Source: a virus. Taken from it: DNA of 21,560 bases. The notes beneath the pieces were generated by a model, which searched no databases, was not told the origin of the DNA, and worked only from the letters and a program-made list of their open reading frames with translations. Made by a program: the position numbers and the translations under genes. Shown piece by piece: positions 17,701 through 21,067 of the stretch. The stretch spans positions 1 through 21,560 of the IMG/VR virus record IMGVR_UViG_3300031801_000029. The stretch is one strand, 5' to 3'. Every line of letters starts with the position of its first letter. The stretch's first letter is position 1.

Positions 17701-20308
17701 AGTTGTTAGTGTTACAATTAAAGGCACAGGATATACTGCCGCACCAACAATCAGTTTTACTGGTGGCGGTGGTAGTAGTGCCGCGGCAACAGCAACAGTT
17801 TCCTACTCATCCTATAATAAGTTAGAAACAGCACAAGAAAGTGCAAGCAAAAAGCATAGTGATCGTTTAACATTATATTATGCTGGTGGGCAAACTGGTA
17901 CAAATAGTGGTAAAAACTGGAAGAGCGAAACAGTAACTGATATACCTACATATGAAGCAGTTATATCAAGTTCAGGTATAGAATTTAAGGCTAATAAAGT
18001 ACTTGGTCCAACATTTGATATGGAGCCAGGTTATGATAGAGCAGCTTATTCCAAGTCAGCATTTGATGATTATGCTGTTAGTCCAGAAGGCACAAAACTT
18101 ATTGCTAGTGTCGATACAGATTTGGGCGGTGGTGATTTTAGTACAAGTGGAGGTATAGATCCAGCAAATGTTTCAGTTGATGGTGATGGATTTGTAACAG
18201 AATATACATCTCATGCGCCAGAAGAGCAAGTACCTGGTCGTGTATTTGATACATTAGACATTAAAGTATACGAAATGCCATCACCACGAGACTCTGGTGT
18301 TACTATTAGAAAATATACGTTTACTGGTGATGGTTCTACTACAACTTATGATTTCTCTGCATTATCAGCCTTACCTACAAATCTTGAAGGTATTGAAGTA
18401 TATGGAGGTAATTCAACATATGGATGGACGTTAAAAAAATTAACTACTGATTATACCGTCAATATGAGAAATAATGATATAACAATGGTTGTTCCGGCGG
18501 CCGCCGGCCAATTACTTCATTTTATACTTATTGAGACAGGTGGTGATACTGTTACATCAACTAACCAAGATTTTTATGCAGATGGTACACAAACACAATT
18601 TGTTGTAAATGTTCCATACGAATACGCACAATATCTATATATTACAGTAAACGGATTTGAAAATAATCCAACTTGGACAGCAGCTAGTTATTATAAAAAA
18701 ACAAGAATAACTTTTACATCAGCTCCAACAAATGGCGCTCGTGTAAGGGTACATACATTTAATAAGCCAGGCCTGACAATTACTAATGCAGGCAGTGGTT
18801 ATACAACTGCTCCAGCAGTAACATTTAGTGGTGGTGGTGGCACTAACGCGGCCGCGACAGCAGTTATTAATGCTGAGGGCAAAGTAAGTGGATTAATTGT
18901 AACAAACGCAGGCAGTGGATATACATCAACACCAACTGTTGCAATTGCAGGTACAGCAACCGCAACCGCTACAGTAACATCTGGCAAAATAGAAGCAATT
19001 AGACCATTTGTTAAAGTTGAAAATGAAGAACAAACAATTACAGTTCCAGGTAGTCCAACATGGCCTGCTAGTTATACATATAATTATGGACAAGATAACT
19101 TCTTTGAATTAGGTCCTGATGCCGCGAGAGTTTTTGTATATTTTAAAAATGAAAGATTAAGGCCACCAGATACAGAATATTATACTGGAAATGGATCTAC
19201 AACAGCATTTAATAGTCCAACTAATCCAACCATAGTATATGGTTCAGTAACTGATGCTGACGTTCAAGTACACGTTGATGGTGTATTAAAAACACTTACA
19301 ACACATTATACATTTACTGGTACGCCCGCTCGTGCTCAAATAACATTTACTAGTGGTAATATCCCAGCATCAGGTACAGATGTGGCAATTACAGTTAGAA
19401 ATGGTCAATATTGGATTGTAAATGATTATCAAGTAATACTTGAAAATGGCAGCGGAGTATCTACAACTGCTGGTGTAGTAGCAACTGGCGATAGGTTATT
19501 TGTACAATCATTTGCTAACCAAAGACATAGTAAAGGAAAAACTATAGTAATAAAAGGTAGTTCAACTGCTACAACAACAATTCCTGAAAGATTTGATTCA
19601 ACAATTTATGACACTATAGGATATTCTGGAGATGTAAGTATATCAATAGCAACACCAATATATGATATATCAGCATTGGGTGCTAATACAAATTACTTGT
19701 GGGTATGGTTAAATGGTGTGCCAAAAATAGCAAACCATGATTATACTGTTTCTGGAACCAATTTAATAATGACCCCAGATTCTGGTAGTATATTAGCATC
19801 AGATTATATTATAGTATCAGGAATGCGACAAGCAGAGCAACGACGTGGTTTAGCATTTAGAATTTGGAAAAATATGTTTGATGATGTAGAATACTATAGA
19901 ATTGCTACAGCAAATACAACAACGTTATCTACAGCATTAGTATTAACTGACTTAGAAATTAATGTAACAGATGCAACTAAATTGCTAACACCAGTGCCAA
20001 GTACAGGAACGCCAGGAGTAATATTCATTAACGGTGAAAGAATAGAATACTATGAAATAGATGGCAATAAACTAAAAAGATTGCGTCGTGGAACATGGGG
20101 AACAGGTGCTATTGCAACACATGCTATTTTAAGTGAGGTAGTAGATGGTAGTAAACAACAATTAATACCAGGTGATGATGTTCATACTAAAGTTTGGTAT
20201 GATCAAGGAGGATCAACTGCTACTAATGAATTAGGTTTAGGTATGGCAACATCTAAACAAGTAATATTCCTTAAAGAGGCACCGCTGTCAACTCCAAAGG
20301 TAATATAA
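5723..20308 (+). CDS. Giant modular virion protein (4861 aa) in the gene 7 position
   Basis: One open frame of 4861 codons, about 530 kDa, Thr/Ser/Asn/Asp/Tyr-rich with almost no Cys and no signal peptide or membrane segment. In T4 the gene after 6 is gene 7 (wedge protein, 1032 aa), so the N-terminal part may play that role; this is inference from position. Modules seen, in order: N-terminal region 1-140 (NLLPQQFQ, PIDYDKIINYTKYYWL); a strand module 156-207 with a second copy near 1820-1876; beta-sandwich modules at 533-604 and 766-838; a Trp/Tyr-rich block 918-1040 (PGYWRGIYKYF, HPWEMLGF, KPLWW); two CBM-like segments (about 1301-1350, 1563-1606); a YHYH domain 2159-2406; an FG-GAP propeller 2448-2940 with insertions; a Trp-rich block around 3100 (HWGPNEVGILWWDL); Gly-Ser-Gly-Tyr repeats 3694-4420; more beta-sandwiches 4193-4703; and a C-terminal domain 4732-4810. 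Such content fits an extended baseplate-attached protein contacting the host surface. Coding is certain; function is inferred. Confidence 0.85.
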   Translation: MAIRKTVNLLPQQFQTDVNKKFLNATLDQLASPGTLDVINGFIGRRDVDNFKTTDPYIVETNSDRLNYQLEPAVTIKKELSETKYDFASTYIDIVNSIQAAGASNYNHDKLFSNEYYVWSPPIDYDKIINYTKYYWLQPGPDRIDLVDPITISDIVGKKTYTYTSVDGTKSIVFSTGLKVRFTGTVTPSTQANIDYIVADVGASIRLIPYTDLLTPESSIYTLSKDYLTIKRGAIDGNQWSNNNRWFHEDIITATATFNETTAVYDSAVRAKRPIIEFDNDIKLYDYGTKQLTTIDLIDNIFTDVFSELEGKPAIEFDSYIDGTALAAGQKVVFTSDTDPLVNGFIYDIQIVSIGGKNVVHLEKSTTIADPATNNTIIVKSGVANKGTQWYYKNDKWNKGQVKTGLNQAPTFDIFNKNGDNFSTYSSSTFAGSNIFSYAVNSAGTADTELGFALSYKNFTNIGDIIFNDNLIRDSFSYISDIVNDTSTSVRLATGFLHKNTSINTYSTFSNWEKAPIESRQLLQQTIVVGTELKQFKVTTVPKTETIVKNLIVTVNGKLKEKGAGTTTTKDYFIVTDSGFQYVNFTSELIVGDILVIKVHSDTGIQKLTGGEFYTIPTNLSNNPLNDMSITTNFTLGQVRDHIGSCVENSLDFSGKTLGNNNIRDIGNIAPIGTRIIQNTSSLLKAGYMLSNKNYDFFQALDYAGNEYNRFKNQFLDQAKSMVQLTDTSAFVDSILQTMFSGKSSTMPYYDSDMVPFSTDTTTLTYSVFDIDNGQFELNKTYSDIAPSQTAVLVYKNNVMLLKDQDYTVSTTTPFITLTSNITLVENDIIKIIEYINTGGNFIPPTPTKLGLYPKYVPSKYSDDTYTTTINVIQGHDGSLTPAYNDYRDDLLLELEKRIYNNIKIAYNPNLIKLTDTFAARYRTTTFTREEVNNILGMQFSKWTNTFDVDYAKNTTYDGTNTFTWNYSKVKDRFDGADIVPGYWRGIYKYFYDTDRPHTHPWEMLGFSIKPLWWKATYGAAPYTKDNLVLWADLEAGKIVSGDRAGTYPEYIRTGMVANYIPTDAVGDLKSPTDIGILSVIDTDTAANFVTGDEGPAETAWRRSSYYPFAVQLLLALTKPAKYFELMFDVSKLYTNTLGHYVDKLSLLPIVPNSVKTNSYINTDSSVDYTLGYNNWIVDYSKYLGISTITFYKQLNALNLNLAYKMSGFSDKSKLKIILEQISPSKSTTDIFIPQEDYNFHLMESSPIQSINYSGIIIERTLNGYKLNGYTTKQPHFKILPSIITSPKKTTISVGGLEQPFTQYITGQSYSAGNVIKIVNDFYMVTTGFTATDTDSDRGNYYKLEALPKVGGVSVIRYDEFEKEHVVIPYGKEYTSIQEVFDFIIGYGRYLESFGFVFENITSGFDLIENWTSTATEFLFWTMSNFNVGSLITLSAGGNKIKLNLTTSQIETLSNNMVASSVLNQNKERIEIRDLFYSRIDNIFEISASPDIDGIYAAQLNPIQTEHLLIIENETVFKDIIWSQMTGSRQNRIKLVGYKTELWDGTQQLPGYVLLDDSVDEWDVNISYKIGDIIKFKSKFYTSKKSHTPNDLLETGKFDFSKWKQLDKVNSGLLHNLDAKADDFRGFYEIEEDGRIIGTQTLASNLIGFQKRKYLENLQIDETSQKKFYQGFIKEKGTSSMVNKLLRAKLPAIDSTLNLYEEWAFRVGEYGSVASSQVIEFKLEEDKFTDNPEVIEIINSAEQYKDTHITHRPSDLYQKPLEPILFDKDVFKKLTEDISTRDYLPDAGYARLDDVEHKILSLAQWVPNAVIIIEEDINIDTQFIGKKSYTTTSGTIVTLTNGTVVKFTGTNTRPTSYLTGEYIVTGVDDAIQLASKSKYLNAFNIGDKVWVANSNTYPPTFAENSNDWNIYRIGSTRNTPISIASSTANEITVGFKNSISTILTDDYIILRRFINAIDSTIDYSGIYKVKTNLSNTGVNSLILYANTLQTYNIDFSKLTSANETTYGEFLSLIGARYATTANLLNRTEPTFGWEDGDYAWIDNHNSTNKWIVLEKKNPYALGKEIFPNTKTTNTGFGQGVAGNSDLSTILVGSTYDTTSAGNIEQWTRDVATVFDVASIFVSDNTSQSAGTLSTSGYLLTVESDGLPQPATFGTFPNDKNPNRVLPRSHKHTFNLRVGTNTTASPQVATPLGGTAIAANGIIIANPSATATLPNDNGPAKGVAPTGFEWNAVANSIAVGMDDSHGHPQVDNQYHYHSGKFLSQWDYHIYQANSYYQDTNYSGDHWRHTNGHSKILGYAYDGYPIYGPYSYSTAEDSTTTLVRMTSSYTIWGDPVSGRGYTYTEYPAETFIQDYQFVVGAGTLDKHNGRYCVTPDYPNGTYAYFLTLKTDGTPVYPYIIGPTYKELPVLETDTVPADPSGSNAQTVALTPGDFTYSNTIVDGSKLYNSGWAGWQFDTAIDDDYIVTSAANSNSGQGYAIILKVKTDKSYEPFDIMRSPSPTTNGLFGYDVAVSKNGTYVLVGAPGELKAYMYKLQTGITANNEYFNGTGSTTVFTFSTTTYSDTDEITVLVDNQIKIEGLDYTLSATQVTFTVSPPLGTNSIILRKGNYYNAIKTFTGAVGSDFGRSVAISDDGTIAFIGKPNKADGASVNAGALEIWGKTPTDTYYKIQDIKSNVTDANENFGKEIECGIDGHIIAVGSPGADFTVLLETTIYATNSGEVECWIDDAKHNGTITGTVANPTVSIGDKIVINGTEVTFTGTDVDSVVSDITARAITFITAVKTSDNKLKISSTKTDANAKLTVRPGTTNGGVVFTALGLTLYTYKSALRHPDGPQNAYYGEHIRFNNTATNVIIGSPTSTSEVAMTIDSGATLFDQGNTIISDVKFESGSALIYDINTDLTYSLIQRVDWSGRKKLDKFGTGLAMIGNTALIGAPGDDYFVEETLIGTGLTAAYTITGQFTTANLEITMNGRVMLQSEYSSNNASPSIVTFTETPVATSIIVFKKYTQNTGAVMEATNTGNKVSWNSKRTQSDKVDINTIDKVITYDKSTNTFIDYIDYIDPIKGKIPGVADEEISFKTLYDPAIYNLATETNVATNLNDHWGPNEVGILWWDLTNTKYIDYEQGELEYRRLNWGKLFPSTQINIYEWVESDTLPSSYVILGGDGTPKFASDTAYVEYQKYNTSTSTLEPIYYYWVKNKTSVPNVSTTYLDASGQIKYAAYGKEIELKSFIPAATRKLPGQTIATILKDPSAYGLKYIGVAAQNAFVGHNLQTNLTDDNIILSINYDTIKNDIPLHTEWQLVQKDNALSKPNPYLITKLGDSLAGKDANDNEVPDSSVHVASRYGVMEYPRQSMFVDRLGAVKVLVQFCNTVFAKYKTAIDYKLTTISSAELAPTYGYNETVASKAELNYINALTISDGHKVIVTTDETQGNYWTTYIWETATQRWNLEKKQKYDTTKYWDYIDWYATGYSANTIIDYTVAIENDVDKLDTKLNDIVKVLNDGQSKWILYKNTSGSTVDTYEVVGQENATIKFKTTLYTTTTPLVELRYIIDALNTQLFVGNIEVEFNKLWFELIHYVLFDQSLQVDWVFKTSFITISQTVRKLAELVNYSYDVQDSIKDYINEAKPYRTNIREYVYRYNYTENPLIGNSDFDLPGYYDTTDKLFRSLNVYEADDDAKMLTAPWIDWYNHYTKKVDNIIVLTVGSGYATTTSSTYDAVGYDTTGYDYSAITASPPNIIIESGAQWELGYTYATDKVPGATGAEATLIVPEHSPDTLWYYSSTIKDMGWKIRIQPKLATNESKTFAVTVVLDNTGSPDFYIDGIERPNLILYRGSTYTFTHTDASNLNYGFFRFSALEDGTHRDGTGAIAVPVMGLPSLETVASITVTNGGTGYVTTPKVTITGGSGSGATAYANVENYKVRDIKETMKFDRVDEPSHVTTIAVTAGGSGYTSNPTVVITNAAGDTTGVGATAVASRIDTNPLSGTYGKNTDAVTVVSVTIKGTGYTAAPTISFTGGGGSSAAATATVSYSSYNKLETAQESASKKHSDRLTLYYAGGQTGTNSGKNWKSETVTDIPTYEAVISSSGIEFKANKVLGPTFDMEPGYDRAAYSKSAFDDYAVSPEGTKLIASVDTDLGGGDFSTSGGIDPANVSVDGDGFVTEYTSHAPEEQVPGRVFDTLDIKVYEMPSPRDSGVTIRKYTFTGDGSTTTYDFSALSALPTNLEGIEVYGGNSTYGWTLKKLTTDYTVNMRNNDITMVVPAAAGQLLHFILIETGGDTVTSTNQDFYADGTQTQFVVNVPYEYAQYLYITVNGFENNPTWTAASYYKKTRITFTSAPTNGARVRVHTFNKPGLTITNAGSGYTTAPAVTFSGGGGTNAAATAVINAEGKVSGLIVTNAGSGYTSTPTVAIAGTATATATVTSGKIEAIRPFVKVENEEQTITVPGSPTWPASYTYNYGQDNFFELGPDAARVFVYFKNERLRPPDTEYYTGNGSTTAFNSPTNPTIVYGSVTDADVQVHVDGVLKTLTTHYTFTGTPARAQITFTSGNIPASGTDVAITVRNGQYWIVNDYQVILENGSGVSTTAGVVATGDRLFVQSFANQRHSKGKTIVIKGSSTATTTIPERFDSTIYDTIGYSGDVSISIATPIYDISALGANTNYLWVWLNGVPKIANHDYTVSGTNLIMTPDSGSILASDYIIVSGMRQAEQRRGLAFRIWKNMFDDVEYYRIATANTTTLSTALVLTDLEINVTDATKLLTPVPSTGTPGVIFINGERIEYYEIDGNKLKRLRRGTWGTGAIATHAILSEVVDGSKQQLIPGDDVHTKVWYDQGGSTATNELGLGMATSKQVIFLKEAPLSTPKVI
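7319..8241 (+). other. Region with two N-terminal copies of the 'VNG...DYTV' beta-sandwich module
   Basis: Residues about 533-604 and 766-838 of the giant protein share the layout [I/V]xVxVNG/KNN, a short loop, DY(T/F)xV, a strand, then (V/E)xDIxxIxx. Examples are LIVTVNGKLKEKG with GDILVIKV, and AVLVYKNNVMLLKDQDYTV with NDIIKII. The pattern resembles beta domains in phage tail fibres and returns six more times further along the same protein (see 13339-14740 and 18299-19830). Confidence 0.55.
12197..12940 (+). other. YHYH domain within the giant protein
   Basis: Residues about 2159-2406 match the YHYH family: the YHYH tetrad at residues 2253-2256 (bases 12479-12490), preceded by DDSHGHPQVDNQ, followed by LGYAYDGYPIYGPY (about 2295-2308) and NGRYCVTPDYPNGTYAYF. 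The domain occurs in secreted bacterial proteins and in large marine-phage virion proteins; its biochemical role is not established. The His/Asp-rich motif suggests metal binding (inference). The domain appears complete. Confidence 0.85.
13064..14543 (+). other. FG-GAP-like beta-propeller with inserted modules in the giant protein
   Basis: Six blade-like repeats follow the pattern (F/Y)Gxx(V/I)xxxxxxxxxGxP: about residues 2448-2483 (GWQFDTAIDDDYIVTSA), 2503-2533 (FGYDVAVSKNGTYVLVGAPG), 2622-2659 (FGRSVAISDDGTIAFIGKP), 2680-2706 (FGKEIECGIDGHIIAVGSPG), 2837-2860 (YGEHIRFNNTATNVIIGSP) and 2915-2940 (FGTGLAMIGNTALIGAPG). This is the integrin-type FG-GAP propeller signature. Between blades 2 and 3 sits a tail-fibre-type beta module (2540-2610), and between blades 4 and 5 a separate strand-rich insert of about 130 residues. 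The fold is predicted from motifs only. Confidence 0.7.
16803..18980 (+). repeat. Gly-Ser-Gly-Tyr repeats in the giant protein
   Basis: Six copies of a roughly 35-residue unit, (I/V)xVTxGGxGYTxxPxVxI(T/S)GG followed by an Ala-rich stretch, begin near residues 3694 (degenerate), 3880, 3936, 3994, 4350 and 4392. The last two are also similar in DNA: GCAGGCAGTGG followed by T or A and then TATACA at 18787 and 18907, exactly 120 bases (40 codons) apart, suggesting a recent tandem duplication. A cupredoxin-like stretch (about 3803-3868: DFYIDGIERPNLILYRG, then TYTFTH) is embedded in the array. Confidence 0.75.
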
Positions 20309-20318
20309 GGTAATATAA
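20299..20318 (+). repeat. Perfect tandem duplication of 10 bp across the giant gene's stop codon
   Basis: GGTAATATAA occurs twice head to tail, at 20299-20308 and 20309-20318. The first copy ends with the giant gene's TAA; the second is the first half of the intergenic gap before the next late-promoter box. Confidence 0.85.
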
Positions 20319-20321
20319 TAG

Positions 20322-20329
20322 GATAAATA
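20322..20329 (+). promoter_or_regulatory. Late-promoter box GATAAATA before the 223-residue gene
   Basis: GATAAATA at 20322-20329 matches the T4 late box TATAAATA at 7 of 8 positions and lies in the 27-base gap after the giant gene. It ends 6 bases before ATG 20336. The gap has no Shine-Dalgarno next to the ATG. It probably allows the downstream virion genes to be transcribed independently of the 15-kb giant gene. Confidence 0.65.
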
Positions 20330-20335
20330 CTTCAG

Positions 20336-21007
20336 ATGGAAAACAAAGAAATCAAGCAAGAAAACAGCGAAGAGCAAGAAGAAATGGAAGAAAAGCAACC
20401 TAACGAAATTCCAGGCATTACAGTTGAAGGTTACATTAAAATATTTGATCCAGAAACAGATGAAGTATTTGTAGATCAACGCAATGCTATTCATTATGAA
20501 AATTTTTCCAAAGCATTAGCAGACAGTATTTCTAATCAAACTACTGGCTTTATTCATGAAATGCATTTTGGTAATGGTGGCACCTCGGTGTCAACCACTG
20601 GTATTATAACATATTTGCCTGCTAATAATTCAGGCAGTTCTGCAGATCTATATAATAAAACTTATTATAAAGTTGTTGATGCAACTAGTTCTTCTAATAC
20701 AGATCCTACAAGAAATAAAATGACAATTAGTCATACAAGTGGCACAATTTATACTGATATTCTTGTAACATGTTTGCTTGATTATGGAGAACCGGCCGGG
20801 CAAGAAGCATTTGATAACTCGGCATCTTTAGATGGAACATATGTTTTTGATGAATTAGGTTTAAAAAGTTGGGAAGGTACTATAGGAGAAGGTAACTTAT
20901 TAACACATGTGGTATTTCACCCAGTACAAAAATCACTTAATCGCTTAATTCAAATAGATTATACAGTAAGGATACAAACATTAACCAATCTAAGTAGTGC
21001 TACATAA
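20336..21007 (+). CDS. Putative virion (tail/baseplate-associated) protein, 223 aa
   Basis: I recognise no named family. The first 22 residues are a charged Glu/Gln/Lys/Asn-rich stretch, probably disordered or helical. From about residue 28 there is a compact beta-rich domain: strands ITVEGYIKIFD, a helix with NAIHYENFSKALADSI (50-65), a conserved-looking FGNGGT turn (78-83), and a strand-rich C terminus (VVFHPVQKSLNRLIQIDYTV). The NAIH helix followed by FGNGGT recurs in small tail-associated proteins of large marine phages, as far as I recall. No membrane segment or catalytic motif is seen. The start is ATG 20336, 6 bases after a late-promoter box; an in-frame ATG at 20384 (residue 17) would remove most of the charged leader and is a real alternative. 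It is too short for T4 gp8 (334 aa), although that is the T4 gene expected after gene 7. Coding is firm, function inferred from neighbours. Confidence 0.7.
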   Translation: MENKEIKQENSEEQEEMEEKQPNEIPGITVEGYIKIFDPETDEVFVDQRNAIHYENFSKALADSISNQTTGFIHEMHFGNGGTSVSTTGIITYLPANNSGSSADLYNKTYYKVVDATSSSNTDPTRNKMTISHTSGTIYTDILVTCLLDYGEPAGQEAFDNSASLDGTYVFDELGLKSWEGTIGEGNLLTHVVFHPVQKSLNRLIQIDYTVRIQTLTNLSSAT

Positions 21008-21012
21008 AAAAA

Positions 21013-21020
21013 GATAAATA
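21013..21020 (+). promoter_or_regulatory. Upstream late-promoter box GATAAATA
   Basis: GATAAATA at 21013-21020 is identical to the box at 20322 and matches 7 of 8 bases of the T4 late box. It begins 6 bases after the stop of the 223-residue gene and 24 bases before a second, perfect box. Confidence 0.5.
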
Positions 21021-21039
21021 ATATATACGTATATATTAT
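21018..21039. repeat. Perfect 22-bp AT-rich palindrome between two late-promoter boxes
   Basis: The 22 bases at 21018-21039, centred on the CG at 21028-21029, are a perfect inverted repeat of alternating A/T around ACGT. The arms overlap the end of the first GATAAATA box and the start of the second TATAAATA box. In RNA it could form an A/U hairpin, but no T-run follows it, so it is a poor intrinsic terminator; a protein-binding site or mRNA processing site is possible. Confidence 0.75.
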
Positions 21040-21044
21040 AAATA
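21037..21044 (+). promoter_or_regulatory. Late promoter TATAAATA for the fibre-like gene
   Basis: TATAAATA at 21037-21044 is a perfect match to the T4 late-promoter box. It lies 23 bases before the GTG start, leaving room for a leader carrying the AGGAG ribosome site. This is the best promoter candidate in the window. Confidence 0.75.
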
Positions 21045-21053
21045 ATTCGATTT

Positions 21054-21058
21054 AGGAG
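21054..21058 (+). promoter_or_regulatory. Strong ribosome binding site AGGAG for the GTG-started gene
   Basis: AGGAG at 21054-21058 lies 9 bases before GTG 21068. It is the strongest Shine-Dalgarno in the window and fixes the start at a GTG codon; no in-frame ATG lies nearby. Confidence 0.75.
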
Positions 21059-21067
21059 AGAGAAAAC

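Noticed and set aside
18494-18860. GC-rich clusters with GCGGCCGC as a foreign insertion
   Set aside because: They are short Ala runs within the repeat modules, explained by codon choice at Ala-Ala pairs rather than inserted DNA.
12197-18980. Diversity-generating retroelement target in the giant gene
   Set aside because: No reverse transcriptase, template repeat or C-type-lectin variable end is visible in the window.
5723-20308. Firm naming of the giant protein as gp7
   Set aside because: Only the position after gp6 supports it; I cannot confirm similarity to T4 gp7 by eye.
21018-21039. Palindrome as a rho-independent terminator
   Set aside because: The stem is nearly all A/T and no T-run follows; it also overlaps two promoter boxes.
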